Below are positions 1 to 8,898 of a DNA stretch of 64,000 nucleotides, piece after piece. Both the position numbers and the translations under genes were made by a program. Under the pieces are notes generated by a model. That model saw nothing but the letters and a program-made list of their open reading frames with translations. It was not told where the DNA came from and made no database searches. Source of the DNA: JAGVSR01 sp963708775 (GTDB lineage Bacteria > Pseudomonadota > Alphaproteobacteria > Rhizobiales > Hyphomicrobiaceae); NCBI GenBank assembly GCA_963708775.1, contig CAVPTI010000012.1:186001-250000 (forward strand), read 5' to 3'. Position 1 is the first letter of the stretch, and each line of letters opens with the position of its first letter.

Positions 1-330
1 GACGAGTTCGAGGCCGTCGCCAGGATCAGCGCGATACGTTCCTTTGGCGAACCCGTAGGTGAGAAGCGTGCCGTAGAGGAGTTCGCCGGCGTAATCGCCG
101 GTGAAAGGGCGCCCCGTTCGATTGGCACCCTTGAGGCCCGGCGCAAGGCCGACAATGAGAAGGCGGGCGTCGTCTCGTCCGAAGGACGGCACCGGGGCAT
201 TGAACCAGAGGGGTTCGTGCTGCCGGTAATGATCGCGGAAGGCAGCCAGACGCGGACATCGCCGGCAGTCGAGCGGAGCTTCCGCTGGTGTGCTCAACAG
301 ATCGACGGAGCTTGCAGTCGGGGAGGGCAT
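1..330 (-). CDS. Uracil-DNA glycosylase, UDGb/family 5-like (3' end cut by window)
   Basis: Partial gene: the frame is open from an ATG at 330 to the window edge, giving about 110 N-terminal residues. The protein has an early Cys pair (CRRCPRL, near residues 22–28) of the kind that binds a 4Fe-4S cluster. This is followed by the active-site loop GLAPGLKGANRTGRPFTGD, typical of family 5 (UdgB) uracil-DNA glycosylases, which start base excision repair of deaminated or damaged bases. It reads away from the next gene, the NYN protein, 40 bp upstream on the same strand. The C-terminal motif and remaining cluster cysteines lie outside the window, so the family 5 rather than family 4 call rests on this one loop. 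Confidence 0.8.
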   Translation of the reverse strand, partial: MPSPTASSVDLLSTPAEAPLDCRRCPRLAAFRDHYRQHEPLWFNAPVPSFGRDDARLLIVGLAPGLKGANRTGRPFTGDYAGELLYGTLLTYGFAKGTYRADPGDGLELV

Positions 331-369
331 GCGCGCCCATTATCACGGCCGCGCCGAAAAGCGGAGGAC

Positions 370-1026
370 TCAGACTTCCTCTTCGGACACATCGTAGTCC
401 TCAAAGCCCGCTGGAGTGCGCTGACCCCCGCCAGTGGCCGGAGCGGCGGGCGAGCGGCTCGCAGTATACGCGCGCGGTTCGCGTGCCGGCCGCGTACCAG
501 GATCGCGACCGACTACGGTTTCCAGATCCGCAAGGTCGATAAACTGATCCGACTGCCGCCGGAGTTCATCGGCAACCATGGGCTGCTGCGTCTGGAGGGT
601 GGAGACCACGCTGACGCGCTTTCCGCGCTGCTGCAGGGCATTGACCAGCGAACGAAAGTCACCGTCGCCGGAGAAAAGGACGATGTGGTCGAGGTTGTCG
701 GCGAGGCGCATAGCGTCCACCGCGAGCTCTATGTCCATATTGCCTTTAACTTTTCGGCGACCGCTCGCATCTGTAAACTCGCGGGTCGGCTTGGTTACCA
801 TCGTGTAGCCATTGTAGTCGAGCCAGTCGATCAACGGACGGATGGATGAGTATTCCTGATCTTCAGCCAACGCCGTGTAATATAAGGCACGGATAAGATG
901 GCATTTTCCGCGAAAATGTGTGAGCAGCCGCTTGTAGTCGATGTCAAACCCGAGGGCCTTAGACGTCGCGTAAAGATTGGCGCCATCAATGAATAAGGCC
1001 ACTCGTTCATTCTGATAGAAATGCAT
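370..1026 (-). CDS. NYN domain protein (LabA/DUF88-like, PIN-fold nuclease)
   Basis: 218 aa. The N-terminus VALFIDGANLY (Asp14) and the later stretch with LFSGDGDF (about residues 115–125) are the acidic clusters of the NYN/LabA-DUF88 fold, a PIN-like metal-dependent RNase domain. GKRVSVVST follows as the last core strand. The C-terminal 45 residues are low-complexity, rich in Arg, Pro and Ala, and end in an acidic tail (DVSEEEV). This gene commonly sits just upstream of rpoZ–rsh, divergently, in Hyphomicrobiales, as it does here. The substrate is unknown; an RNA-processing role is inferred from the fold only. Confidence 0.85.
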   Translation of the reverse strand: MHFYQNERVALFIDGANLYATSKALGFDIDYKRLLTHFRGKCHLIRALYYTALAEDQEYSSIRPLIDWLDYNGYTMVTKPTREFTDASGRRKVKGNMDIELAVDAMRLADNLDHIVLFSGDGDFRSLVNALQQRGKRVSVVSTLQTQQPMVADELRRQSDQFIDLADLETVVGRDPGTRPAREPRAYTASRSPAAPATGGGQRTPAGFEDYDVSEEEV

Positions 1027-1492
1027 GGTTTTCAGCCTCTATCGCGCTGTGCGCGAGTCTTGATCATCTGTTTGGTTTCGCCGATGAAGCGGCGGGTGTC
1101 CAGCAATTCTGATCGCTGTTCGGCAAAATCCCCGGGCCTTAACCCCCTGGGTCTTAACGTACGGGGCGCGATTATTAACGAACATATAGGGCGGTGACAG
1201 TTTCCTGGCGAGTAAGACTGTCCCCTTGGCAAATTAAATTGTAGCAATGATAATGATTTAGGCTGTCTATGGTCTGTCACTTGCCCTGCAAAAAGGTCGC
1301 CTCTCTTGCATGGCTCGATATCCTATGTCACTAGTGCAGTAATTGGTCGGCAGTCTCTGCGCGACCCCTTCATTGTTTCCAAGCTTCAAGTGGCTGGGAA
1401 GGCATCCGAGTCACAGCCAGACAAGTTGCGGCAATAACGTCACCGCCAGACGTTTGTTCCCTGAAATCCCCAAGGTCGAGGACTGATATAGG
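1027..1492. other. Divergent intergenic region, NYN gene / rpoZ
   Basis: 466 bp between divergent genes, with several AT-richer patches (about 1160–1270). It should hold the promoters of both. An open frame on the minus strand (1032–1280) has no recognisable domain and was not called. No RNA gene or repeat was recognised. Confidence 0.5.
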
Positions 1493-1924
1493 ATGGCTCG
1501 CGTCACTGTAGAAGACTGTGTCGACAAGGTTCAAAATCGGTTCGAGCTGGTGCTGCTCGCCGCGCATCGGGCCCGCAACATCGCTAACGGCAGCCCGGTC
1601 ACCATCGATCAGGAAAACGACAAAAACCCCGTGATCGCGTTGCGCGAAATTGCCGAACAGGCGATCCCGCCCGACGACATGCGTGAAAGCCTGATCCATT
1701 CCATTCAGAAGAACGTCGAAGTCGATGAGCCGGAAGCCGGAGCCGCGCCTGTTTTGGCGATTGAGCGCCGCGCGCCGATCCTTGGCCGAGACGACCAGTC
1801 CAGCGATACGCAGGTGGACGTGCTCACGGAAGAGCAGTTGCTGCGCGGTCTGGAGAGCATGACGCCGTCCGAGCCGTCCTCATCGGGGACCGGACCGGCC
1901 AATCCGCGCGAACGCGGCCGCTGA
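1493..1924 (+). CDS. rpoZ: DNA-directed RNA polymerase omega subunit
   Basis: 143 aa. The N-terminal 60 residues carry the omega signature: MARVTVEDCVDKV, then NRFELVLLAAHRAR, then NPVIALREIAE. Omega binds the beta' C-terminus, helps core polymerase assembly and mediates the ppGpp response in many Proteobacteria. The C-terminal half is an acidic, Pro/Ser-rich extension typical of alphaproteobacterial omega. It lies 130 bp upstream of rsh, the (p)ppGpp enzyme gene, in the classical rpoZ–rsh arrangement. Confidence 0.95.
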   Translation: MARVTVEDCVDKVQNRFELVLLAAHRARNIANGSPVTIDQENDKNPVIALREIAEQAIPPDDMRESLIHSIQKNVEVDEPEAGAAPVLAIERRAPILGRDDQSSDTQVDVLTEEQLLRGLESMTPSEPSSSGTGPANPRERGR

Positions 1925-2054
1925 AGTATCCGGCCCGGAGCCAGCCCCCGGTCCGATCCGACTACCGCCGCGCGCAGGTCTCTCTCAGGAGGCGTGCCGC
2001 GGCGTTTTCGTTTAGACTTCTCGTCCGCGGCTGCCCGAGGACCCATAAGCCCCC

Positions 2055-4277
2055 ATGATGCGCCAATACGAACTCGTCGAACGGGTTCAGAAGTACGATC
2101 CGAAAGCCAACGAGGCGCTGCTGAACCGCGCCTACGTTTACGCCATGAAGGCGCATGGCAATCAGAAGCGTGCGTCCGGCGATCCCTACTTTTCCCATCC
2201 GCTCGAAGTGGCTGCGATCCTGACGGACCTGAAACTCGACGACGCCACAGTGGCGACGGCACTTCTGCACGACGTGATCGAAGACACGGATGCGACGCGG
2301 GCGGAAATTGATCAGCTTTTTGGGCCGGAGATCGGCGCGCTCGTCGATGGTCTTACCAAGATCAAGCGACTCGATCTCGTGTCGAAACAAACTGAGCAGG
2401 CGGAGAATTTCCGCAAGCTCCTGATCGCCATTTCGACTGACATTCGCGTGCTGCTCGTGAAGCTCGCGGACCGGCTACACAACATGCGTACGCTGGAGCA
2501 CATGAAGCCGGGAAGCCGGCAGCGCATTTCGGAGGAGACGCTCGACATCTATGCGCCGCTGGCCGGCCGCATGGGCATGCAGGCAATCCGTGACGAACTG
2601 GAGGATCACGCATTCCGCTGGCTGCATGCGGACGCCTACAAGGCGGTGACGGACAAGCTGAGGGAGTTGCGCGCCAAAAACGAGGGGCTCGTCGACGAGA
2701 TCGAGACCGCATTGACGGCAAAGCTTCGCGAAGTGGGTATCGAAGCGGTGGTCTCGGGACGAGAGAAGAAGCCTTATTCGATCTGGCGCAAGATGACGAA
2801 CAAGCAGATTTCGCTGGAGCAGCTTTCCGATATCTATGCGTTCCGCGTGACGAGCAAGGACATCGCCGATTGTTACCGGGTTCTGGGCGTGACGCACACC
2901 ACGTGGCGGGCGGTGCCGGGGCGGTTCAAGGATTACATTTCAACGCCCAAGCAGAACAATTATCAGTCGATCCACACGACGGTGGTGGGGCCGCGGCATC
3001 AGCGGGTGGAATTGCAGATTCGAACGCACCTGATGCATCAGGTGGCCGAATACGGCGTCGCGGCGCACGCGCTTTACAAAGACATGACCAAGGGCGCTAT
3101 TGCCGCTGGCTCGATGACGTCGCTCGACGACAAGGAACACGGGCCGTACGTGTGGCTCCGGCGGATGGTCGAAACGCTGCTGGAAGGGTCGAACCCAGAA
3201 GAATTTCTGGAGCACACCAAGCTCGAACTCTTCCAAGATCAGGTGTTCTGCTTCACGCCGAAGGGCCGGCTCATCGCGTTGCCGCGCGGGGCGACACCGC
3301 TCGATTTCGCGTACGCCGTGCATACGGATGTCGGCAACGCCGCGGTTGGAGCCTATGTGAACGGCCGGCATGTGCCGATCGACACGCGATTGCGGAACGG
3401 GGATGAGGTCGAGATCCGCACCTCCAAGGGGCACGTGCCGCCGGCGGCCTGGGAGAGCCTGTGCGTCACGGGCCGGGCGCAAAGCGCTATTCGCCGGGCG
3501 GCGCGCGAGGCGGTACGCCGCCAGTACGTGGAACTGGGACGGCGGCTTGCCACGGCGGCGTTCGAGGCCGCGCACGTGACCTACACCGACGACGCGGTGA
3601 AGCGCGTCTTGTCGAAGTTCACGCACAAATCTCTTGATGAGTTGCTGGCGGCGGTGGCGCGAGGCGAGTTGCCGGCGGGTGATGTGCTGAAGGCGGTTTC
3701 GCCGGAGGCGGTTCAGGCGGCCGCGACGCAGAGCGTTCTGGAAAATCCGCTGAAGGGTTGGGTGGATCTGACCAAGGTTTCAGGCTTGCGCGTCAGGGCG
3801 CCGGCTCCCGGATCAGGTGCGGGGCAGCTGTCCTCGGCCATCGCGCTGCGCGGCCTGAAAGACGATGTGCCGGTGATCTTTGAAGAAGGCGGTGCGGTGC
3901 CCGGCGATCGGATCGTGGGCGTTCTAGAGCCCGGCGCCGGCATACGCATTTTCCAGATTCACTCGCCACGCCTGCAAGCCTATGAGCACCAGCGCTGGAT
4001 CGATATGTCGTGGGACATCGATCCCGACAAGCAGGAGCGCTTTCCAGCGCGGCTCAGCGTGACGGCGCCCAACAGGCCGGGATCGCTCGCAGCCATCGCG
4101 GAGGTCATCGGCGAGGCCGAGGGCAACATCGACAACCTTAAAATGATCCGGCGCGCGTCCGACTTCACGGAATTGCGTATCGAGTTGGAAGTGTTCGACC
4201 TCGCTCACTTGAACCGGATCATCGCGGGGCTTCGTCAGAAAGACATCGTCAGCCAGGTCGACCGCGTCTTCGAGTGA
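2055..4277 (+). CDS. rsh: Bifunctional (p)ppGpp synthetase/hydrolase (Rsh, RelA/SpoT family)
   Basis: 740 aa, a full-length long RSH protein. Residues about 20–200 are the HD hydrolase domain, with His48 in SHPLEV and the HD pair at 72–73 in LLHDVIED, so hydrolysis looks intact. The synthetase domain follows (GREKKPYSIWRKM near 236, QNNYQSIHTTV near 301). Next are a TGS domain (from about 395, CFTPKGRLIALP) and a C-terminal ACT domain (about 665–740). As the only RSH visible, it would set stringent-response alarmone levels. Two adjacent ATG codons (2055, 2058) could start it. Its stop overlaps an in-frame GTG of the next frame, so coupling to pdxJ is possible. Confidence 0.96.
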   Translation: MMRQYELVERVQKYDPKANEALLNRAYVYAMKAHGNQKRASGDPYFSHPLEVAAILTDLKLDDATVATALLHDVIEDTDATRAEIDQLFGPEIGALVDGLTKIKRLDLVSKQTEQAENFRKLLIAISTDIRVLLVKLADRLHNMRTLEHMKPGSRQRISEETLDIYAPLAGRMGMQAIRDELEDHAFRWLHADAYKAVTDKLRELRAKNEGLVDEIETALTAKLREVGIEAVVSGREKKPYSIWRKMTNKQISLEQLSDIYAFRVTSKDIADCYRVLGVTHTTWRAVPGRFKDYISTPKQNNYQSIHTTVVGPRHQRVELQIRTHLMHQVAEYGVAAHALYKDMTKGAIAAGSMTSLDDKEHGPYVWLRRMVETLLEGSNPEEFLEHTKLELFQDQVFCFTPKGRLIALPRGATPLDFAYAVHTDVGNAAVGAYVNGRHVPIDTRLRNGDEVEIRTSKGHVPPAAWESLCVTGRAQSAIRRAAREAVRRQYVELGRRLATAAFEAAHVTYTDDAVKRVLSKFTHKSLDELLAAVARGELPAGDVLKAVSPEAVQAAATQSVLENPLKGWVDLTKVSGLRVRAPAPGSGAGQLSSAIALRGLKDDVPVIFEEGGAVPGDRIVGVLEPGAGIRIFQIHSPRLQAYEHQRWIDMSWDIDPDKQERFPARLSVTAPNRPGSLAAIAEVIGEAEGNIDNLKMIRRASDFTELRIELEVFDLAHLNRIIAGLRQKDIVSQVDRVFE

Positions 4278-4306
4278 CAGCCGATCGAGCGCAAACAGGA
4301 CCGACA

Positions 4307-5095
4307 ATGAGCAGCGCGTATCCGACTTCGAAATCTCTGCGTCTCGGCGTCAACATCGATCATGTGGCGACGATCCGAAATGCGCGCGGCGGCAGGCATC
4401 CTGATCCGTTGCGGGCGGCGCATCTGGCGGTTGAGGCAGGTGCGGATGGCATTACGGCGCATTTGCGCGAGGATCGGCGGCACATTTCCGACGGCGATAT
4501 TGCGCGGCTGAAGGCAGAACTGACGCGGCCTCTCAACCTCGAGATGGCGGCAACGGACGAAATGCTGGCGATTGCGCTGAAGCATATTCCAAATGCGTGC
4601 TGCCTCGTTCCCGAACGGCGTGAGGAGCGCACGACGGAAGGTGGTCTCGACGTGATCCGTGGCGGGGAGCCGTTGAAAAAGATCGTGCACAGTCTGCGGG
4701 ATGCGGGGATCAGGGTGTCGCTGTTCATCGAGGCGGACGCCCGGGCGATCGAGGCTTCCGCGCATCTGGGTGCCGACATCGTGGAATTGCACACGGGACA
4801 ATACTGCGAGCGGGCGCTGGAGGACGATGCGAAAGGTGTGGCCAAGGAAGTGGAGCGTCTGCGGAAGGCTGCTCAACTGGCCGATGAGATGGGCCTTGAG
4901 GTTCATGCCGGCCATGGCCTGACCTACAATACGGTTGCGCCGGTGGCGCGCATGCCGCAGATCGTCGAACTCAATATCGGGCATTTCCTGATCGGCGAGG
5001 CCATCTTCGGCGGACTGCACTCGGCCATCCGGCATATGCGGACGCTCATGGATCAGGCGCGTGCCGAGCCGAAACGGCCTGTGGCGGCGCAATGA
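4307..5095 (+). CDS. pdxJ: Pyridoxine 5'-phosphate synthase
   Basis: 262 aa. PdxJ condenses 3-amino-2-oxopropyl phosphate with 1-deoxy-xylulose 5-phosphate to pyridoxine 5'-phosphate in DXP-dependent vitamin B6 synthesis. The TIM-barrel signatures are clear: LGVNIDHVATIRNARG at the N-terminus, DGITAHLREDRRHI, the phosphate-site segment with VEVHAGHGL-type sequence (LEVHAGHGLTYNT), and ELNIGHFLIGEA near the end. The ATG at 4307 is chosen because AGGA lies 7 nt upstream (4297–4300). A GTG at 4274 would add 11 residues and overlap the rsh stop. The stop overlaps the acpS start (ATGA), so the two are probably translated together. Confidence 0.95.
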   Translation: MSSAYPTSKSLRLGVNIDHVATIRNARGGRHPDPLRAAHLAVEAGADGITAHLREDRRHISDGDIARLKAELTRPLNLEMAATDEMLAIALKHIPNACCLVPERREERTTEGGLDVIRGGEPLKKIVHSLRDAGIRVSLFIEADARAIEASAHLGADIVELHTGQYCERALEDDAKGVAKEVERLRKAAQLADEMGLEVHAGHGLTYNTVAPVARMPQIVELNIGHFLIGEAIFGGLHSAIRHMRTLMDQARAEPKRPVAAQ

Positions 5096-5508
5096 TCCTC
5101 GGCATCGGGAACGACATCATCGATATCCGCCGCATCGAGGCGACGCTGGCGCGGTTCGGCGATCGATTTCTGGCGCGGGTCTATACCGACGTCGAGCGCG
5201 CGAAATCTGATCGCCGGGCGGAACGGGCCGCATCCTATGCGAAGCGGTTTGCGGCCAAGGAGGCGTGCGCGAAGGCGCTCGGCACCGGTTTGCGGCACGG
5301 CGTTTACTGGCGTGATATGGGCGTCGTTAACCTGCCGACCGGGCGGCCCACGCTAAAGCTGACGGGCGGGGCTGCGGCGCATTTGGCCAGCCTGACGCCG
5401 GATGGGTACGAAGCGAAGATCGATCTCACCATCACCGACGACTATCCGATGGCGGAAGCCATTGTAATCATTTCATGTCTGCCCACCAAAGAGGAGCGCC
5501 GAGGTTGA
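5092..5508 (+). CDS. acpS: Holo-[acyl-carrier-protein] synthase
   Basis: 138 aa, the usual size for AcpS. It transfers 4'-phosphopantetheine from CoA to apo-ACP. The family motifs are GNDIIDIRRIE at residues 4–14 (metal-binding Asp) and FAAKEACAKALGTG (catalytic Glu region) near the middle. The start codon overlaps the pdxJ stop by 4 nt. The order pdxJ–acpS–lepB–rnc–era is the standard alphaproteobacterial membrane/RNA-maturation operon. Confidence 0.95.
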   Translation: MILGIGNDIIDIRRIEATLARFGDRFLARVYTDVERAKSDRRAERAASYAKRFAAKEACAKALGTGLRHGVYWRDMGVVNLPTGRPTLKLTGGAAAHLASLTPDGYEAKIDLTITDDYPMAEAIVIISCLPTKEERRG

Positions 5509-5630
5509 TGACCTTGGATAACGCTGGCGATAGAGCTGATTTGCGCGGAGAAGGGCGAACCGGTATAGCGGGCCCCTGAATTCGCTGCTTGGCCGGACAG
5601 GGGCTCCGGGCTAGCGGCATTGGAGAGAAC

Positions 5631-6401
5631 ATGGCGTCCAATTCGAACGCGCGATCGTCGCGCTACTATGGGATGCGGGACACGATCGTCGTCGTCCTGC
5701 AAGCCCTCGCGATCGCGCTCTTTGTGCGCGTGTTTTTTTATCAGCCGTTCAACATTCCGTCGGGCTCGATGAAGGAGACGCTGCTTGTCGGCGACTACCT
5801 GTTCGTTTCGAAGCTCTCGTATGGGTATAGCCGGTTCTCATTTCCCTTCTCGCCCGATTTGTTTTCCGGCCGCATCTTTGCTGCCGAGCCCAAGCGCGGC
5901 GACGTCGCGGTCTTCAAGCTGCCGCGCGACAATTCTACCGACTACATCAAGCGCGTCATCGGCCTGCCCGGCGATGAGATTGAAGTGCGCGGCGGCCAGC
6001 TCGTGATCAACGGCACACCCGTGCCGAAGGTTGCAAAGGGCTCGTTCACGACGGTGGATGACGATGGGTCTTTCATCGAGGTCCCGTCATTCCTGGAGAC
6101 GCTGCCGAACGGGGTCACCTACACGGTGCTCGATGCGCAGGAAAACGGGCCGTTCGATAACGTCGGTCCGTATAAAGTTCCCGATGGCCACTACTTCATG
6201 ATGGGCGACAATCGGGACAACTCGACCGACAGCCGAGCGCAGCGGGCCGTTGGGTATGTACCGTTTGAGAACTTTGTCGGGCGGGCGGAAATCATCTTCT
6301 TCTCGGCCGCCGTCGATGAGCCGAATGCGTTGCGCTGGACCAGCCCTTGGACGTGGCCGTTCGACGTGCGCTGGAGCCGGTTCTTCAATCTCGTGCGTTG
6401 A
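5631..6401 (+). CDS. lepB: Signal peptidase I
   Basis: 256 aa. An N-terminal transmembrane segment (about residues 17–37) is followed by the catalytic Ser46 in PSGSM and the general base Lys107 in YIKRVIGLPGDE. The box E motif MMGDNRDNSTDSR is near residue 200. The enzyme cleaves Sec and Tat signal peptides on the periplasmic face. The ATG at 5631 has GGAGA 8 nt upstream; an in-frame TTG at 5589 would add 14 residues and is less likely. It is followed at 10 bp by rnc. Confidence 0.95.
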   Translation: MASNSNARSSRYYGMRDTIVVVLQALAIALFVRVFFYQPFNIPSGSMKETLLVGDYLFVSKLSYGYSRFSFPFSPDLFSGRIFAAEPKRGDVAVFKLPRDNSTDYIKRVIGLPGDEIEVRGGQLVINGTPVPKVAKGSFTTVDDDGSFIEVPSFLETLPNGVTYTVLDAQENGPFDNVGPYKVPDGHYFMMGDNRDNSTDSRAQRAVGYVPFENFVGRAEIIFFSAAVDEPNALRWTSPWTWPFDVRWSRFFNLVR

Positions 6402-6411
6402 CGGAGCCCTG

Positions 6412-7125
6412 GTGTTCAAGGCTCGCAAATACAAGGACCTGGAGCAGAAGCTCGGGTATAAGTTCAAAAAGGAACAAGCCTTGGAGTGCGCCTTGACGCA
6501 CGCGAGCGTGCGCGGGGGCAAGACGACGCGGGCCGATAACGAGCGGCTCGAATTCGTTGGCGACCGTGTGCTGGGCTTGGCGATTGCGGGGTTTTTGAAC
6601 GCGACGTTCCCGACCGCCAAGGAAGGTGAGCTGGCTCGTCGCTACAATACCCTGGTGCGGGGCGAAACCTGCGCCCGCATCGGACGCGATCTGGAACTAG
6701 GACCGCGGCTCATTCTTTCGGAGGCGGAAGCCTTCAGCGGCGGTCGCGACAAAGAGACGATCCTGGCGGATGCCGTGGAGGCTGTTCTGGGCGCGATCTT
6801 CATCGAAGCGGGTTTCGATGTGGCGCGCGATGTGGTTTTGAAGCTGTGGGCGCCACTTCTGACCGAGCAGCGGCCGCATATGGCCGCCGCAGATCCGAAG
6901 ACGGCGTTGCAGGAGTGGGCGCAGGGCCGTGGTCTGGCGCTGCCGCAGTATTCGGTGGTCTCACGCGAGGGACCCGATCATGCGCCGATGTTCACGGCGG
7001 AGGTTCGGATCAAGTCGTTAGAGCCGGCACGTGGTGAAGGGTCATCGAAGAGACTGGCGGAACAGGCCGCCGCGGCGCTCCTGCTGGAGCGTGAAGGCGT
7101 GATCGAGCGGAGCGGCAATGTCTGA
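6412..7125 (+). CDS. rnc: Ribonuclease III
   Basis: 237 aa. The RNase III domain has the signature NERLEFVGDRVL (about residues 44–55) and the second acidic metal site in ADAVEAVLGAIFIEAG. A C-terminal double-stranded-RNA-binding domain starts near residue 160 (DPKTALQEWAQGRG). It processes rRNA precursors and structured mRNAs. The GTG at 6412 with GGAG at 6403–6406 is the preferred start: the longer open frame from 6250 would lie inside lepB and encodes nothing family-like. The 3' end overlaps era by 8 bp. Confidence 0.94.
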   Translation: MFKARKYKDLEQKLGYKFKKEQALECALTHASVRGGKTTRADNERLEFVGDRVLGLAIAGFLNATFPTAKEGELARRYNTLVRGETCARIGRDLELGPRLILSEAEAFSGGRDKETILADAVEAVLGAIFIEAGFDVARDVVLKLWAPLLTEQRPHMAAADPKTALQEWAQGRGLALPQYSVVSREGPDHAPMFTAEVRIKSLEPARGEGSSKRLAEQAAAALLLEREGVIERSGNV

Positions 7126-8059
7126 GGACGCGGAAATGCCGGTCGCCGGCAGCAACGAGACGCCAACGCGGTGCGGGTTCATCGCGGTGATCGGCGCGCC
7201 CAACGCGGGCAAGTCGACGCTCGTCAATCAGATGGTCGGTGCGAAGGTCTCGATCGTTTCGCACAAGGTGCAGACGACGCGGGTGCCAGTGCGCGGCATT
7301 GCGATCGAAGGCAAGAGCCAGCTCGTGTTCATCGACACGCCCGGCATCTTCAGGCCGAAGCGCCGGCTCGACCGGGCCATGGTGCAGGCGGCATGGGGCG
7401 GCGCGCACGATGCGGACATCGTGGTGATGCTCGTCGATGCGGCGAAAGGGATCGAGGAGGATTTGGAGCGCATTCTGGCGAAGCTCGCCGATGCGCCACA
7501 TCCCAAGATCCTCGTGCTCAACAAGGTCGATCGCGTCACCGATAAAGACCGGCTGCTGCCACTGATTGCGAAGATTTCTGAAAAGCAAACGTTCGACCGC
7601 GTGTTTCTGATCTCCGCGCTGGACGGGAATGGGGTGGCCGATCTGAAGCGCTATCTGGCGGAAAAGATGCCGCTGGGGCCGTGGCACTATCCGGAGGACG
7701 AGATCTCGGATGCGCCACTGAGGATGCTTGCTGCCGAACTGACGCGGGAGAAGATCTACGAGTTTTTGCACGAAGAGCTGCCGTACTCGACGACGGTGGA
7801 GACGACGGACTGGAAGCCGTTCAAGAACGGCTCGGTGCGCGTGGAGCAGACAATCTACGTGGAACGGGACAGTCAGAAGGCGATCGTGCTGGGCAAGGGC
7901 GGTCAGACGATCAAGAACATCTCGAGCAAGTCTCGCAATGAGTTGGCGAAGATCCTCGAGCATGATGTGCACCTTTTCCTGTTCGTGAAGGTGCGCGAGA
8001 ACTGGGGCAGTGATCCCGAGCGGTATCGCGAGATGGGTCTAGATTTCCCGAAGGACTGA
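7118..8059 (+). CDS. era: GTPase Era
   Basis: 313 aa. G1 is GAPNAGKS at residues 26–33, G3 is DTPG near residue 71 and G4 is NKVD near residue 130. The C-terminal KH domain is seen as KAIVLGKGGQTIKNI. Era binds the 3' end of 16S rRNA and supports 30S maturation, in keeping with its place directly after rnc. The reading frames overlap (ATGTCTGA), so translational coupling is likely. A short hydrophilic N-terminal extension precedes the G domain. Confidence 0.95.
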   Translation: MSEDAEMPVAGSNETPTRCGFIAVIGAPNAGKSTLVNQMVGAKVSIVSHKVQTTRVPVRGIAIEGKSQLVFIDTPGIFRPKRRLDRAMVQAAWGGAHDADIVVMLVDAAKGIEEDLERILAKLADAPHPKILVLNKVDRVTDKDRLLPLIAKISEKQTFDRVFLISALDGNGVADLKRYLAEKMPLGPWHYPEDEISDAPLRMLAAELTREKIYEFLHEELPYSTTVETTDWKPFKNGSVRVEQTIYVERDSQKAIVLGKGGQTIKNISSKSRNELAKILEHDVHLFLFVKVRENWGSDPERYREMGLDFPKD

Positions 8060-8118
8060 TCGAGTTGCGCGTTTTGCTCGACGTGCATCTCACAGCAAGA
8101 CGCTGCCCCTCACCCTAA

Positions 8119-8147
8119 CCCTCTCCCCGTGAAGGACGGGGAGAGGG
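8119..8147 (+). repeat. 12-bp perfect hairpin, intergenic repeat / possible terminator
   Basis: The arms ccctctccccgt (8119–8130) and acggggagaggg (8136–8147) pair perfectly around a 5-nt loop, and ggtttt follows. The unit, preceded by CCTCACCCTAA, resembles a palindromic intergenic repeat widely scattered in Proteobacterial genomes. Between era and recO it could also act as a weak intrinsic terminator. Confidence 0.6.
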
Positions 8148-8171
8148 GTTTTGATGCGGTAAGGCTCGTGC

Positions 8172-8891
8172 ATGGAATGGTCTGACGAAGCCATTATCCT
8201 GAGTGTTCGGACGCACGGTGAAACCGCTGCGATCGTGGATCTGTTCACGCGCTCGCACGGACGGCATGCGGGCCTCGTTCACGGCGGGCGGTCGCGCAAG
8301 GCGCGGCCCGTGCTGCAAATGGGCAATCACGTGGACGCCACGTGGAAGGCGCGGCTGTCGGAACATTTGGGGCACATGTCGGTGGAACTCCGGCGTGGAT
8401 ATGCGGCCTCCGCAATGGAGGATGCGGCGGCGCTGGCGGGGCTGACGTCTCTGTGCGCGCTGGCGCGGCTGCTCCCGGAACGCGATCCGCATCCGGCGCT
8501 GTATGAGGTGACGCTGTTCGTTCTGGGCTTCCTTGATGATCCGACAGTGTGGCCGGCTCTTATGGTGCGCTGGGAATTGGCGCTGCTGCAAGAATTAGGT
8601 TTTGGATTGGATTTATCGGCGTGCGCGGCGACGGGGACGAACGACCAGTTGATCTACGTGTCGCCGAAGTCGGGGCGCGCGGTGTCGGAATCAGCCGGCG
8701 AGCCATACAAGGACCGCATGCTGCGACTGCCGCAATTTCTGACATCGGTGCGGGATCGGCATGCGACGCGTGAGGACGTGGCGGCGGGGTTTGCGTTGAC
8801 CGGTTACTTTCTCGAGCAGCGCGTGCTGGCGCCAAAGGGCGATACGCTGCCGGAGTCGCGTTCGCGGATCTTGGCGCACATCGACCGGTGA
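8172..8891 (+). CDS. recO: DNA repair protein RecO
   Basis: 239 aa. The N-terminal OB fold is recognisable from MEWSDEAIILSVRTHGE and GLVHGGRSRKARP. The later signature CAATGTNDQLIYVSPKSGR and a KDRMLRLPQFL stretch match alphaproteobacterial RecO. It acts with RecR to load RecA on SSB-coated DNA. It is separated from era by 112 bp holding a hairpin repeat, so it may be only partly co-transcribed. The CAP-domain gene downstream is convergent. Confidence 0.93.
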   Translation: MEWSDEAIILSVRTHGETAAIVDLFTRSHGRHAGLVHGGRSRKARPVLQMGNHVDATWKARLSEHLGHMSVELRRGYAASAMEDAAALAGLTSLCALARLLPERDPHPALYEVTLFVLGFLDDPTVWPALMVRWELALLQELGFGLDLSACAATGTNDQLIYVSPKSGRAVSESAGEPYKDRMLRLPQFLTSVRDRHATREDVAAGFALTGYFLEQRVLAPKGDTLPESRSRILAHIDR

Positions 8892-8898
8892 TGCCGCG

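Noticed and set aside
1032..1280. 82-aa minus-strand frame before the NYN gene
   Set aside because: No domain and it spans the probable promoter region.
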